64,000 nucleotides of DNA from JAWKTT01 sp041398965 (GTDB lineage Bacteria > Planctomycetota > Planctomycetia > Planctomycetales > Planctomycetaceae). The stretch covers positions 1 through 64,000 of the forward strand of contig JAWKTT010000011.1 of the NCBI GenBank assembly GCA_041398965.1. The letters run 5' to 3'. A model generated the notes under the pieces. The model ran no database searches and was not told where the DNA came from. It saw nothing but the letters and a program-made list of their open reading frames with translations. The translations under genes and the position numbers were made by a program. The stretch's first letter is position 1, and every line of letters begins with the position of its first letter. Shown one piece after another: positions 47,128 to 55,391 of this stretch.

Positions 47128-47627
47128 CGTAACTCCGCCATCTCTGAAAAATCGTTTCCTTGACACAACTCATCGAAACCGTGCCGTTAAGTCCCGGGAG
47201 GTCGTCACAGTTTGCCGATGACGTTCCTCGCTGTCGACCGACAGATCTCAAAAGCTGAGACTGCCCGGAACATCGGTTCTACCTCTCTTATTCTACCCGT
47301 CAGCGGCCCCTTCAGTTTCGTCAGTTTTCGAGAACCCACATTCGAGACGACAAGTGTCCTTTTTTCGGGAAGAATCACCAGTCGGAGAGGGTGGGCAGGA
47401 CAAGTTCTCGGCAGAAACGACCGCTCGTCACACTGGCCATGCTCTTGTCGACTCGTCAACCGGGCTTCGCGGTGCCCTCGAATGCCAAGATTGGGAAGCA
47501 AACGAGACTGTTGATTGATATCATCAACCTTGCAACGGGGCGACCTCCGCCACTTCTGTCGGCTTGCCCAGTCTCCGTTCCGAAATCGTCATTCTTCACC
47601 GATCCCCCCAGAGAGACAGGACTACCG
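47128..47627. other. Divergent intergenic region before the ThuA gene
   Basis: 500 bases between divergent genes. The ThuA frame is open upstream of its signal peptide but codes for nothing family-like there. No promoter elements could be assigned. Confidence 0.45.
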
Positions 47628-48566
47628 ATGCCCCTCCTCCGATTCTCCCTCCTCATGGCCATCGGCTTCGGGATTTTGCAAACTTGTGACCTCTCTGCGG
47701 CAGAACCAATAAAACAGCCGGTCGCTAGGCGAAAGATTCTCCTGATCGCTGGAGAGACGGCGAAAGTCGACAAAGTGGGGCACCACGACTACCTCGCTGG
47801 TTGTGACTGCCTGCAACTGCTGCTCCGACAGACACCCGGCATCGAGGCGGTCCGGATCAACGATGGTTGGCCAAACGATGAAGCACTGTTTGACGGGGCC
47901 AGCTCTCTGGTCTTTTACTCCGACGGGGGGGGCAAGCAGGCATTTCTCAAAACACCAGAGCGAATCTCCCAGTTGCAGTCGCTCGTCGACAATGGCGTCG
48001 GAGTCGTCATGATCCATCAGGCGGTCGACTTTCCCGATGAACAGATTCAGCGTGGCCAGAACTGGCTGGGCGGAGTTTATGCGAAGGGGAAGTCAGGACG
48101 GGGCCACTGGGATAGCGAGCATCACGAGTTTCCGAAGCATCCAATTTCGCACGGCGTGACGGAGTGGAAAATTAACGATGGATGGCTCAACGGCTTGTCG
48201 TTCGTCGACGAAATGCGAGGAATTACACCGCTCGTCTGGTCGGGGAAAGAAGTCGTCGAGAGTAAAGCGGGGATCGATGCTCACATTGTCAGCTGGACTT
48301 ACGACCGACCTCAAGGAGGACGCTCGTTCTCATTCACCGGACTTGACGCCCACAGCGCCTTGGAATTGCCCGGAGTACGCCAGTTGCTCGTCAATGGGAT
48401 CCTATGGTCCGCCAATGTCGACATCCCCGAACAGGGTGCCCCCTGTCAGATCGAGAAAGAAGCCCTCGAAGGTCTCTTAACCCCCCGCGAATCCAAGCCC
48501 GCTCCGACCAAGTCCCCCGCCAACACACCCCCCAACTCGCCAAAGAAACCCACTTCAACCAAGTAG
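47628..48566 (+). CDS. Secreted ThuA-domain protein
   Basis: The product has 312 residues from ATG 47628 (MPLLRFSLLMAIGFGILQTC), with GAGAGACAGG just upstream. After the signal peptide the ThuA (trehalose utilisation, GATase1-like) domain occupies about 27-270: KILLIAGETAKVDKVGHHDYL, SSLVFYSDGGGKQAF, GVGVVMIHQAVDF and HEFPKHPISHGVTEW. The C-terminal 40 residues are Pro/Lys/Thr-rich. ThuA-domain proteins are abundant in planctomycetes and linked to sugar use. The toxin-immunity array begins only about 20 bases after its stop. Confidence 0.87.
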   Translation: MPLLRFSLLMAIGFGILQTCDLSAAEPIKQPVARRKILLIAGETAKVDKVGHHDYLAGCDCLQLLLRQTPGIEAVRINDGWPNDEALFDGASSLVFYSDGGGKQAFLKTPERISQLQSLVDNGVGVVMIHQAVDFPDEQIQRGQNWLGGVYAKGKSGRGHWDSEHHEFPKHPISHGVTEWKINDGWLNGLSFVDEMRGITPLVWSGKEVVESKAGIDAHIVSWTYDRPQGGRSFSFTGLDAHSALELPGVRQLLVNGILWSANVDIPEQGAPCQIEKEALEGLLTPRESKPAPTKSPANTPPNSPKKPTSTK

Positions 48567-48632
48567 CCGAGTTAGGGGTAGGGAGGGCTGATTGAGCAGG
48601 TTGTTCAGGGAGATGAGGTCTGGACGTTTGAT

Positions 48633-49511
48633 GTGCGGACTGGGCTCTGGCAGTGGCAGGTGGTGGAGCGGGTCTTCTCGCGATTGCACGACGGGCTGCT
48701 CATGGGGATTCATGCCGGGGGTGAGGTCATCACCGCCACCGGCCGGCATCCGGTTTGGGTGGTCCGAGGAGAGGCTCTCTCGCAGAGGCCGATCACCGAA
48801 GAACTCGGCGACGACAACCTCCCCACCCGCACCAAGGGCCGCTGGGTTGAGGCTCAGTATCTGGAAGTGGGGGATCTCCTCCTCACCCCCCATGGAGAGC
48901 TTCGCGTCGATGATCTCTTCCGGGAAGAGACCACGGCTCAAGTCTTCAACCTCCAAATCGCCAACGTCCACACCTACACCGTTGGCACGGAAGGCGTGCT
49001 GGTGCATAATGCTTCGCCGGAGGGAAGTCCCGGACCGGAGTCGTGTTCGGCGAATTGTCAGTCGGTCGACAAGTCTAACGACTCGACAAAGCTCGGAAAC
49101 AACCTTCGGAGCGGACCGGATAGCGATATCTCGTCAGACGAAGTGTCCGATAAGCCACAAGCACATCACCTTGTCCAAGCGGGTGGTATTGGGGCGTGCC
49201 AAGTCAACAATCGTCAGATGTTGTTCGATTGCTGTATTGGCCTGAATGACGCGATCAATGGTGTCTGGTTGCCTTCAAGTTGCACACCGAATACGAATGC
49301 AACAAATCCCAAGAATCGGACGTACCACAATATGACATTCCGGGGGAAACACGAACTCTATTGCGAGTGGGTAAACGACATCCTAGAGGACACTGGTGGC
49401 GACTGCGAGAAAGTGAAGGCTGCGTTGAAAGGGATGCGTAAGACTCTGATAGACGGACAGGCCCCGTGGCTCGTCGACAAGACCGTGAAACCGAATGAAG
49501 CCCCCTGTTAA
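48633..49511 (+). CDS. Orphan polymorphic-toxin tip: truncated Hint domain plus AHH nuclease
   Basis: The frame reads Hint-like sequence from 48582 (GLIEQVVQGDEVWTFDV), but an in-frame TAG stands at 48579-48581, so the N-terminal nucleophile Cys and the whole carrier are missing. GTG 48633 is the first possible start, giving 293 residues. The Hint part runs to the classical end TYTVGTEGVLVHN. The toxin tip follows, with AHH at residues 177-179 (DKPQAHHLVQAG), then INGVWLPSS and a distal His (YHNMTFRGKH). These mark AHH nucleases of the HNH/His-Me-finger group. A pair of immunity-like genes follows directly. Alone it is probably not secreted. Confidence 0.82.
   Translation: MRTGLWQWQVVERVFSRLHDGLLMGIHAGGEVITATGRHPVWVVRGEALSQRPITEELGDDNLPTRTKGRWVEAQYLEVGDLLLTPHGELRVDDLFREETTAQVFNLQIANVHTYTVGTEGVLVHNASPEGSPGPESCSANCQSVDKSNDSTKLGNNLRSGPDSDISSDEVSDKPQAHHLVQAGGIGACQVNNRQMLFDCCIGLNDAINGVWLPSSCTPNTNATNPKNRTYHNMTFRGKHELYCEWVNDILEDTGGDCEKVKAALKGMRKTLIDGQAPWLVDKTVKPNEAPC
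48791..49011 (+). repeat. Direct repeat, copy 1 (Hint fragment)
   Basis: This 220-base segment, starting GATCACCGAAGAACTCGG and ending at GCTGGTGCATAATG, recurs at 50668-50888 with few differences. It encodes the C-terminal half of the Hint domain ending VLVHN. The repeats flank toxin 1 tip and its immunity genes. Confidence 0.9.
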
Positions 49512-49520
49512 GGAGTGTGA

Positions 49521-50099
49521 ATGGCAAAGGTATATCAGTTATTCTCCGGAGAATACGTTCAGCACCTGGCTGTTGCCGAGGAGAGTCGGGAGTTCTACAC
49601 ATCCCAGAGTCGTCGCCGGTCAAATGGCATATGGGACTTCGGCAGTGGAGGTTCAAAGAAGGATTGCTGGCAGCCGATTTCTTTATATATTCGAGAGCCT
49701 CTCGAAGAGCCGGCCGATATTTATAAGTTCAGCTCCAGTGTTCTCATCCTGGAACAACGGGCGAGAGATGCTCTGGCCCCTGTGATTGAGTCGTGTGGTG
49801 AGGTGTATGAGCAGCCGGTTGAGGGGAGAAAGTGTTATGTCCTCAATGTGATGCGGTTTTGTGAGGAGCCGGTTGGGAAAGACGACTTTCCGGAAGATGG
49901 ATTGTACTATCCGCTCGAAGGTGTCGACTCTTCAATCGTCCGTCGGCCAGGCGGGAGAGTAATTGCAGTCTCCGGTGTGACGCCGCCCGAGCTGGACTTT
50001 AAGCTGCTCGTCGAGAAGCATAATCTCAAGGGTTTGTGGTTTCGTGAGGTGTGGGACAGCGAGAACTACATCCCGCCACCAAGTCAGGAGGATGAATGA
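49521..50099 (+). CDS. Imm11-like immunity protein (immunity 1a)
   Basis: The 192-residue product starts at ATG nine bases after the toxin stop, with GGAG upstream. Imm11 (DUF1629/MXAN_0049-type) features are visible: SSVLILEQRARDALAPVIE, GRKCYVLNVMRF, a central beta region and the closing LLVEKHNLKGLWFREVWDSE. Imm11 proteins neutralise cognate nuclease tips in the producing cell. The stop overlaps the next gene by four bases (ATGA). Confidence 0.8.
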   Translation: MAKVYQLFSGEYVQHLAVAEESREFYTSQSRRRSNGIWDFGSGGSKKDCWQPISLYIREPLEEPADIYKFSSSVLILEQRARDALAPVIESCGEVYEQPVEGRKCYVLNVMRFCEEPVGKDDFPEDGLYYPLEGVDSSIVRRPGGRVIAVSGVTPPELDFKLLVEKHNLKGLWFREVWDSENYIPPPSQEDE

Positions 50100-50650
50100 T
50101 GCCATCCGTGTACCGCATCTCGAAGGCAGCTGGCTTTCAGTCTCTCGAACCGGTTGATGAAGAGGAGTACCAGCGGAAACGGGAGGAAGGGGCTTGGGCG
50201 TTTACAGGTCGACGGTACCGTGGAGAATGGACCCCGATCGAACTGCGACGATCAGGAGAGGGAGCCAGTCCAGATATCTGGACATTTCGGAACACGATTC
50301 TCATCGAGGAAAATGCGATCCAGCCGCTCGGGCTATACATCGAGCAGACTGGAAACTTTTATGCCGTTCCGTTTGAGGGACGAGAACTTCTTGCAGTGCA
50401 TGTCATGTATGCACCCAGTTGTTTGGATGTGGCGAATTCCACATTCGACGACAGTACCAATCCACCGTCAATCAAGGAATACGCGCTTCATCGCAGCCGG
50501 ATCGATTGGTCTCTGTTCAAGATTCCCGAAACCCATGAGACCGAGATTCTAACGGTTCAGGGACTCGTCGCCGACGACAGTGAATTCAAGTCACAGTGCG
50601 AGAAGCATCGCTTTACCGGGATCGTCTTTGACTTGCTTGACGAATGGTGA
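50096..50650 (+). CDS. Imm11-like immunity protein (immunity 1b)
   Basis: The 184-residue product overlaps the previous gene by ATGA. It has the same layout as its neighbour: NTILIEENAIQPLGLYIEQ, ELLAVHVMYAPSCLD and the closing FKSQCEKHRFTGIVFDLLDEW. It is diverged but probably a paralogue. Having two immunity genes after one toxin suggests that one is orphaned from a lost toxin or that both contribute. The stop TGA is immediately followed, in the same frame, by an open Hint fragment of the second cassette. Confidence 0.72.
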   Translation: MMPSVYRISKAAGFQSLEPVDEEEYQRKREEGAWAFTGRRYRGEWTPIELRRSGEGASPDIWTFRNTILIEENAIQPLGLYIEQTGNFYAVPFEGRELLAVHVMYAPSCLDVANSTFDDSTNPPSIKEYALHRSRIDWSLFKIPETHETEILTVQGLVADDSEFKSQCEKHRFTGIVFDLLDEW

Positions 50651-50667
50651 CGACTCATTTGGCGGGC

Positions 50668-50888
50668 GATCACCGAAGAACTCGGCGACGACAACCTCCC
50701 CAGCCTCACCAAGGGCCGCTGGGTTGAGGCTCAGTATCTGGAAGCGGGTGATCTCCTCCTCACCCCCCATGGAGAGCTTCGCGTCGATGACCTCTTCCGG
50801 GAGGAGACCACGGCTCAAGTCTTCAACCTCCAAATCGCCGAAGTCCACGCCTACACCGTTGGCAACAGCGGCGTGCTGGTGCATAATG
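50668..50888 (+). repeat. Direct repeat, copy 2 (Hint fragment)
   Basis: This segment repeats 48791-49011 and is in-frame with toxin 2. It contains no ATG/GTG/TTG start until GTG 50873, four residues before the Hint end (VLVHN). It therefore serves as a junction sequence rather than an expressed domain unless joined to an upstream carrier. Confidence 0.88.
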
Positions 50889-51349
50889 TGTCTCCAAAGG
50901 ACAAGAAGAAGGATGAGTGTGAAACGGGCTGTCCGCCGGTCGGTGGACAGCAAGCAAGAAATCTTTTGTCGAGTAGTATGCCTGCTGACGCTAAGTGTCT
51001 GGGGATTCCGGATGATGTTGAGAAGCAGGCTCATCACATCGTGCCAGTTGCCACATTCAAGCCGGGGGATTTGGGGGACCGGCTCTGTCAACTCGGCATC
51101 GACCTGAACGGCCCGGAGAACGGCGTCTGGCTGCCGGTCTGTCAGTACAAGAAGGACCTGAGGGATCAGCCAACGGTGCACTTTGGGAGACACTTAGGAG
51201 ATTACGATAAAGAAGTACGGGAACGACTCGGTAAGGCAAACACAAAGCAGGATGCATTGAGCGTCATCGGAGATCTTCGGGACGAACTCTGCAGCAATTC
51301 GATCGACTTGCAGAAAACGATTCATCCCTGTCCGGGGTACAAACTATGA
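50873..51349 (+). CDS. Second AHH nuclease toxin tip
   Basis: GTG 50873 gives 158 residues, starting at the Hint end VLVHNVSPKD. The motif AHH is at 53-55 (EKQAHHIVP), followed by LCQLGIDLNGPENGVWLPVC and a distal HFGRHLGDYD, as in AHH-type nucleases. The Hint frame stays open up to 50651 behind the immunity-gene stop. The gene overlaps its immunity gene by ATGA. It differs clearly from the first tip outside the Hint repeat, as expected for swapped cassettes. Confidence 0.8.
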   Translation: MLVHNVSPKDKKKDECETGCPPVGGQQARNLLSSSMPADAKCLGIPDDVEKQAHHIVPVATFKPGDLGDRLCQLGIDLNGPENGVWLPVCQYKKDLRDQPTVHFGRHLGDYDKEVRERLGKANTKQDALSVIGDLRDELCSNSIDLQKTIHPCPGYKL

Positions 51350-51951
51350 GCGGTGAGCAATGGGTATATAAGCATGACGATGACAGATTGCTCGATGAGC
51401 TGCCAAAGTGGGACAATCGAGATCGAGACCAGTGGATCGGCGATTTTCTCTGCGGATGGCGCCCCGTATCTGAGTATCGGCACCGTGAGTACATCGATCC
51501 CACGTTTGGCCCAAGCCCAGACGACTATGTTTCCTCTGAGGGGACAAATGGCCTCTTTTCACAGGCGTTCATCGACGTGATTGCACCGTACATGGAGCCG
51601 AGTTTCTCGTTACTTCCGGCAACATTGAATGGCCAGCCGTTCTACTTCCTTCGTCATGAAGGGTCTGTTGATTGCCTGGACTATGAGAATTCCGATGTCG
51701 AAGTCTTAGGCGACGAATATGGCGAGGACGCAGGAAAGCTCATGCCTATCAAGCGATATTCGTTCCACACAGAGCAACTGCAGCGACCGCTTGTGTTCGG
51801 ACTACCAGGTTACTGTGGGTACATCTTCTGGACAAAGCCGCTGGTCGACATCTGTACGGAAGCGGGCCTGACCGGTGTGCGGTTCGTCTCGATCGAACAG
51901 ATCAACAAGCACCGAGGATGGACGCCCCCCGTTGGACGAACTGACGAGTAA
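51346..51951 (+). CDS. Imm11-like immunity protein (immunity 2)
   Basis: The 201-residue product overlaps toxin 2 by four bases, so the two are translationally coupled. Features include LFSQAFIDVIAPYMEPSFSL, NGQPFYFLRHEGSVDCLDYE, GYIFWTKPLVDI and EAGLTGVRFVSIEQINK, which place it loosely in the Imm11/DUF1629 group. It is likely the cognate inhibitor of the AHH tip before it. Confidence 0.72.
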   Translation: MSGEQWVYKHDDDRLLDELPKWDNRDRDQWIGDFLCGWRPVSEYRHREYIDPTFGPSPDDYVSSEGTNGLFSQAFIDVIAPYMEPSFSLLPATLNGQPFYFLRHEGSVDCLDYENSDVEVLGDEYGEDAGKLMPIKRYSFHTEQLQRPLVFGLPGYCGYIFWTKPLVDICTEAGLTGVRFVSIEQINKHRGWTPPVGRTDE

Positions 51952-51984
51952 CCTCATTTATCGTCAGAAAGTTTTAACCCAGTC

Positions 51985-52165
51985 GCGGTATCGACCTGAA
52001 CGGACCGGAGAACGGCGTCGGGCTGCCTGTCTGTCAGTACAAGAAAGACCTGAAGGAACAGCCAAAGGTGCACTTTAAACGGCACTTAGGGGGTTACGAG
52101 AAATATGTCCGCAAACAACTGGATAACGTCAACACGAAAGAAGAGGCCCTTGCAGTCATCAACCA
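51985..52165 (+). pseudogene. Third AHH tip fragment, cut by an insertion sequence
   Basis: This fragment of about 180 bases repeats the segment at 51093-51270 with many differences. The translated text is GIDLNGPENGVGLPVCQYK then EQPKVHFKRHLGGYEKYV. It lacks the AHH motif end of the domain on the left and is cut on the right by the ISAs1 element at 52170. It shows that a third toxin cassette, now destroyed, once stood here. Confidence 0.75.
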
Positions 52166-52169
52166 CGGC

Positions 52170-53464
52170 CAGCGCGCACTTTGGGTGATTTGGGTTGCCG
52201 GGGCGGGCTTGCGCTCGGGTGGACAGGTTGATACATAGCCTCCATGACGGTTGCCGAATGCGGCTGGGTTCATGGAGGAGTTGTTGTGGCGAAGAAAGCG
52301 ACGTTTGTTCTCGATGAGGTTCTGGCGCACTTTGACGAACTCGAAGATCCGCGTTCGTCGGTGAATCTTCGGCATCCGTTGCCAAGTGTGATTGTGGTCG
52401 CATTGCTGGCGGTCCTCTCCGGTGCAGACGGGCCGACCGCAATTCACGTCTGGGCGGAGGCACGTGCGGAGTGGCTGCTCAAGTGCCTGCCCCTGCCGCA
52501 TGGAATTCCATCGAAAGACGTGTTTCGAAGGGTGTTGATGGCTGTCGACCCGTTCGCATTTCAGCAGTGCTTCACGGCCTGGCTGGTGGAACTGAAGCGG
52601 GCTTCGGCTGGTGAGGCGGAGCACAAGAGTGAGAAGCCGGGTCTGGCGATTGACGGAAAGACCCTCCGGCGGAGTTTTGATCGCAGCAATGGGCTCGGCG
52701 CGATGCATCTGGTCTCGGTGTGGATGACACAGGCGGGTATGACTCTGGCTCAGGTTGCCACGGAGGAGAAGTCCAACGAAATCACTGCCATTCCAGAACT
52801 GCTGAAGCTGATCGACTGTGCGGGGGCCATCATGACCATCGACGCGATGGGAACTCAAACCGCCATCGCCGAACAGATCACGGCGGCCGGTGCTGACTAT
52901 GTCCTCCCCGTGAAAGGCAATCAGGCTGGGCTGCAACAGGCTGTTGTGGAGTTCATTGACGAGCACGTGAACAACGACTTCCGAGGGACAGACGCTCGTC
53001 GTCATGTGGTCAAAGAGAAATCCCATGGCCGACTGGACCGACGTGTGTACTGGCAGTTTCCCGTCCCCGTGGATCTCGCAACCAGGGACCGGTGGGCTGG
53101 CCTGAAAACGATTGGTGTCGTGATGTATGAATCCCTGTGCGGTGACGGCAGGCATACGACCGAGATTCGATATTTCATCAGCAGCCTGCCGATGGGGGTG
53201 AAGCAGTTCGCCCGCGCTGTCCGCAGCCACTGGCAGATCGAAACCACCTGTCACTGGAGTCTTGATCTGACGTATCGCGAAGACGAACTGCGGACTCGTG
53301 AGCGACGTCTTGTCGAAAACCTGGCGTGGCTGAGACGATTCACGCTGTCCCTGCTAAAGCAACATCCCGGCAAACAAAGCCTGATCATGAAACGTCGAAT
53401 GTGCGGCTGGAACGAAGACTTCCTGCCGCAAGTCCTGCTCTCACAAACCACCTAGTGTGCGCTG
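52170..53464 (+). mobile_element. Complete ISAs1-family insertion sequence
   Basis: The element of 1295 bases ends in imperfect inverted repeats: left CAGCGCGCACTTTGGGTGAT, right (reverse complement) CAGCGCACACTAGGTGGTTT. It contains one intact transposase gene. No clear target-site duplication flanks it (left flank ends AACCACGGC, right flank starts ACCGTGAGG), so either the duplication decayed or later rearrangement joined the flanks. Confidence 0.85.
52286..53455 (+). CDS. ISAs1 family transposase
   Basis: The product has 389 residues from GTG 52286, preceded by GGAGGAG. The N-terminal DDE_Tnp_1-associated domain is VLDEVLAHFDELEDPRSSVN with PSVIVVALLAVLSGADGPTAIHVWA. The DDE catalytic set fits LAIDGKTLRRSFD, AGAIMTIDAMGTQ and SLDLTYREDELRTR. 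The length is usual for the family, and no frameshift is seen, so it is probably active. Confidence 0.93.
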   Translation: MAKKATFVLDEVLAHFDELEDPRSSVNLRHPLPSVIVVALLAVLSGADGPTAIHVWAEARAEWLLKCLPLPHGIPSKDVFRRVLMAVDPFAFQQCFTAWLVELKRASAGEAEHKSEKPGLAIDGKTLRRSFDRSNGLGAMHLVSVWMTQAGMTLAQVATEEKSNEITAIPELLKLIDCAGAIMTIDAMGTQTAIAEQITAAGADYVLPVKGNQAGLQQAVVEFIDEHVNNDFRGTDARRHVVKEKSHGRLDRRVYWQFPVPVDLATRDRWAGLKTIGVVMYESLCGDGRHTTEIRYFISSLPMGVKQFARAVRSHWQIETTCHWSLDLTYREDELRTRERRLVENLAWLRRFTLSLLKQHPGKQSLIMKRRMCGWNEDFLPQVLLSQTT

Positions 53465-53607
53465 ACCGTGAGGTGCGAGACGGTTCGTATTCCCTTGAGT
53501 GCTGTGGCTTTGAACAAACAAATGAAGAACCCAGAGTTGCAAAACAGCTTTTAGAAATGCTCTTGGAGTACCATTCGCAAATCACAGCGGAAGGACTGTC
53601 AGAGTGA
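53465..53607 (+). pseudogene. C-terminal fragment of an unknown protein, right of the IS
   Basis: A short frame to the right of the IS ends DGSYSLECCGFEQTN... QLLEMLLEYHSQITAEGLSE, an amphipathic helix-like tail. Its upstream part is absent, cut by the IS or by deletion. It could be the end of a further immunity protein, given the location, but no family match is visible. Confidence 0.4.
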
Positions 53608-54344
53608 GGGTTGCATAACAAGAGGCAATCAGCACGCCTAACGGCGGCGGCTTGGGTTTTTTGCTCAAGCTCTTGTTGACCGCTGAATCCCGTGGCAACG
53701 GGTTCATCTTCGATAGCCCGATGACGGCGTTTTTGTCATTGAGCCACACCCTTTCGCATTGCCGCTGCTGTCGCTCTGGCAGCCATTCGTGAAACGTCTT
53801 CATGCTTGTGTCTATGGCGATGGCTCACGGCTTTCTTGAGCGTGCGTGAGTGGTTGCGGTGGCATAAAGAAAAGGAACCGGGGAAGCCGATGTGGGGGGG
53901 GAGGCGACCACGTTTCCCACCAGTTTTTTCGCCTTCGATTGATGGATTGATTTTTTGTTACAAGCAGGGTGCCATCGAAAGCATGGTGCTGTCGTCCCGC
54001 CTCTCTGGGTGGGCTAGCCAATACCGGCCCCGGCGAGGATCAAGAACCTGCCGCAAACAATGCAGCAGCCCCAAAGCGAGACCATTAATCAGGGTTCAGT
54101 CTTCATTCAGAAGGAGAATCCCACCAACCCGATGCATGACCACCAACAATCACGAACACAAATTGAAGAACTGAAAGGCCCTCGAAGGGAAATTTCTCGC
54201 ACAGGCTGTGTTGTGGCGGAGGAGGTAGGATGCACGTTACATTGTGGCCCGCTTCACTCCTCACTTCAGGTGTCGGGTGAGACAGTGAGACATCGATGCA
54301 ATTTCGACGCCGGGTCGAATGGTTTTTCTGTAGGAGGTCTCAGG
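53608..54344. other. Gene-free stretch between array and sugar kinase
   Basis: About 740 bases with only weak frames. GGTGGGCTAGCC-type sequence near 54009, known from dispersed planctomycete repeats, is present. The PfkB frame is open through 54060-54344, but its leader is not kinase-like. Nothing else is supported. Confidence 0.4.
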
Positions 54345-55391
54345 TTGCAACAGCCGAAATCGCAAAATGCCGATGTACCGCAAGTCGGTGCTCCATTGCA
54401 TCGCAGTTCAACACACTCTGACTCCGGGGGAGCCCAGAGGCGGGATGTACTGTGTGCCGGGTTGATCGTTGCTGATCATGTGTGTAAGCCGATCCCTCTC
54501 ATGCCACCGCCGGGGGGGATCACAATGACCGAATGTCTCACACTGACTCTCGGTGGTAGTGCTTCCAATGTTGCGGTCGACATGGCGAAACTCGGCCTGA
54601 GTGTCGGCATCGCAGGTCGTATCGGGAACGATCCGTTTGGCCTGTTTGTCCGCCAGGAAATGGAACAGATGGGCATCGATTGTCAGACGATTCAGGTCTC
54701 TGAGACAGCCGACACATCAGCCACGCTGGTCGTTAATGTGGTCGGCGAAGATCGACGATTCATCCATGCTGTTGGGGCCAATGCGGAGTTTACGGCCGAT
54801 GAGGTCGATCGTGACCTGTTGAAGCAGTATCGCGTGCTGTATGTCGGAGGCTTCGGTTTGAATCCTGCGTTGTCGGGAGACTCAGTCTCGGCTCTCTTTC
54901 GTGATGCGAAGGAGTTGGGGTTGGTGACGGTGTTGGACGTTGTCGTCGGTGACCCCGGGCGAATGCCCGAGATGCTCGCCCCAGTGCTGCCATTTACTGA
55001 CTACTTCTTCCCCAACGAAGACGAAGCCCGCATGATCACCGGGTTGGGCGATCCCGTCGCACAGGCGGAACAGTTTCGGACGGCCGGTGCAAGAACGGTC
55101 GTCATCACCTCCGGGGGCCGGGGGATGGTCGCCATGGATGACGCGGGACTTTTACGTCGGTCGGCCTATCACGTTCAGGAACTCGACGCGACCGGAGGCG
55201 GAGATGCGTTTGTGGCTGGATACGTTTACGCGATGTTGCAGGATCAAGACCGCGTGCATCGGCTGGCCTATGGAGCGGCAATGGGGGCCAGTTGTGTGCG
55301 TTCGATGGGGGCCACCACAGGGGTCTTCAATCGGCAGGAACTCGAAACCTACGTCAACACGCAACCGGCCCCGACGGCCCCGGCAGGGTGA
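54345..55391 (+). CDS. PfkB family carbohydrate kinase
   Basis: The product has 348 residues from TTG 54345, chosen because TAGGAGGT lies about nine bases upstream; longer in-frame starts lack one. The PfkB fold is clear. GGSASNVAVDMAKLGLSVGI is the first signature region, with VGIAGRIGNDPFG. Near the end DATGGGDAFVAGYVYAM is the second signature (usual DTTGAGDAF), supplying the catalytic Asp. The family phosphorylates ribose, fructose or nucleosides; the exact substrate is unresolved. Its 3' end overlaps the convergent folK by 38 bases. Confidence 0.9.
   Translation: MQQPKSQNADVPQVGAPLHRSSTHSDSGGAQRRDVLCAGLIVADHVCKPIPLMPPPGGITMTECLTLTLGGSASNVAVDMAKLGLSVGIAGRIGNDPFGLFVRQEMEQMGIDCQTIQVSETADTSATLVVNVVGEDRRFIHAVGANAEFTADEVDRDLLKQYRVLYVGGFGLNPALSGDSVSALFRDAKELGLVTVLDVVVGDPGRMPEMLAPVLPFTDYFFPNEDEARMITGLGDPVAQAEQFRTAGARTVVITSGGRGMVAMDDAGLLRRSAYHVQELDATGGGDAFVAGYVYAMLQDQDRVHRLAYGAAMGASCVRSMGATTGVFNRQELETYVNTQPAPTAPAG

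Noticed and set aside
52160..53474. Target-site duplication around the complete ISAs1-type element
   Set aside because: Flanks AACCACGGC and ACCGTGAGG do not match as a direct repeat, so no duplication is claimed.
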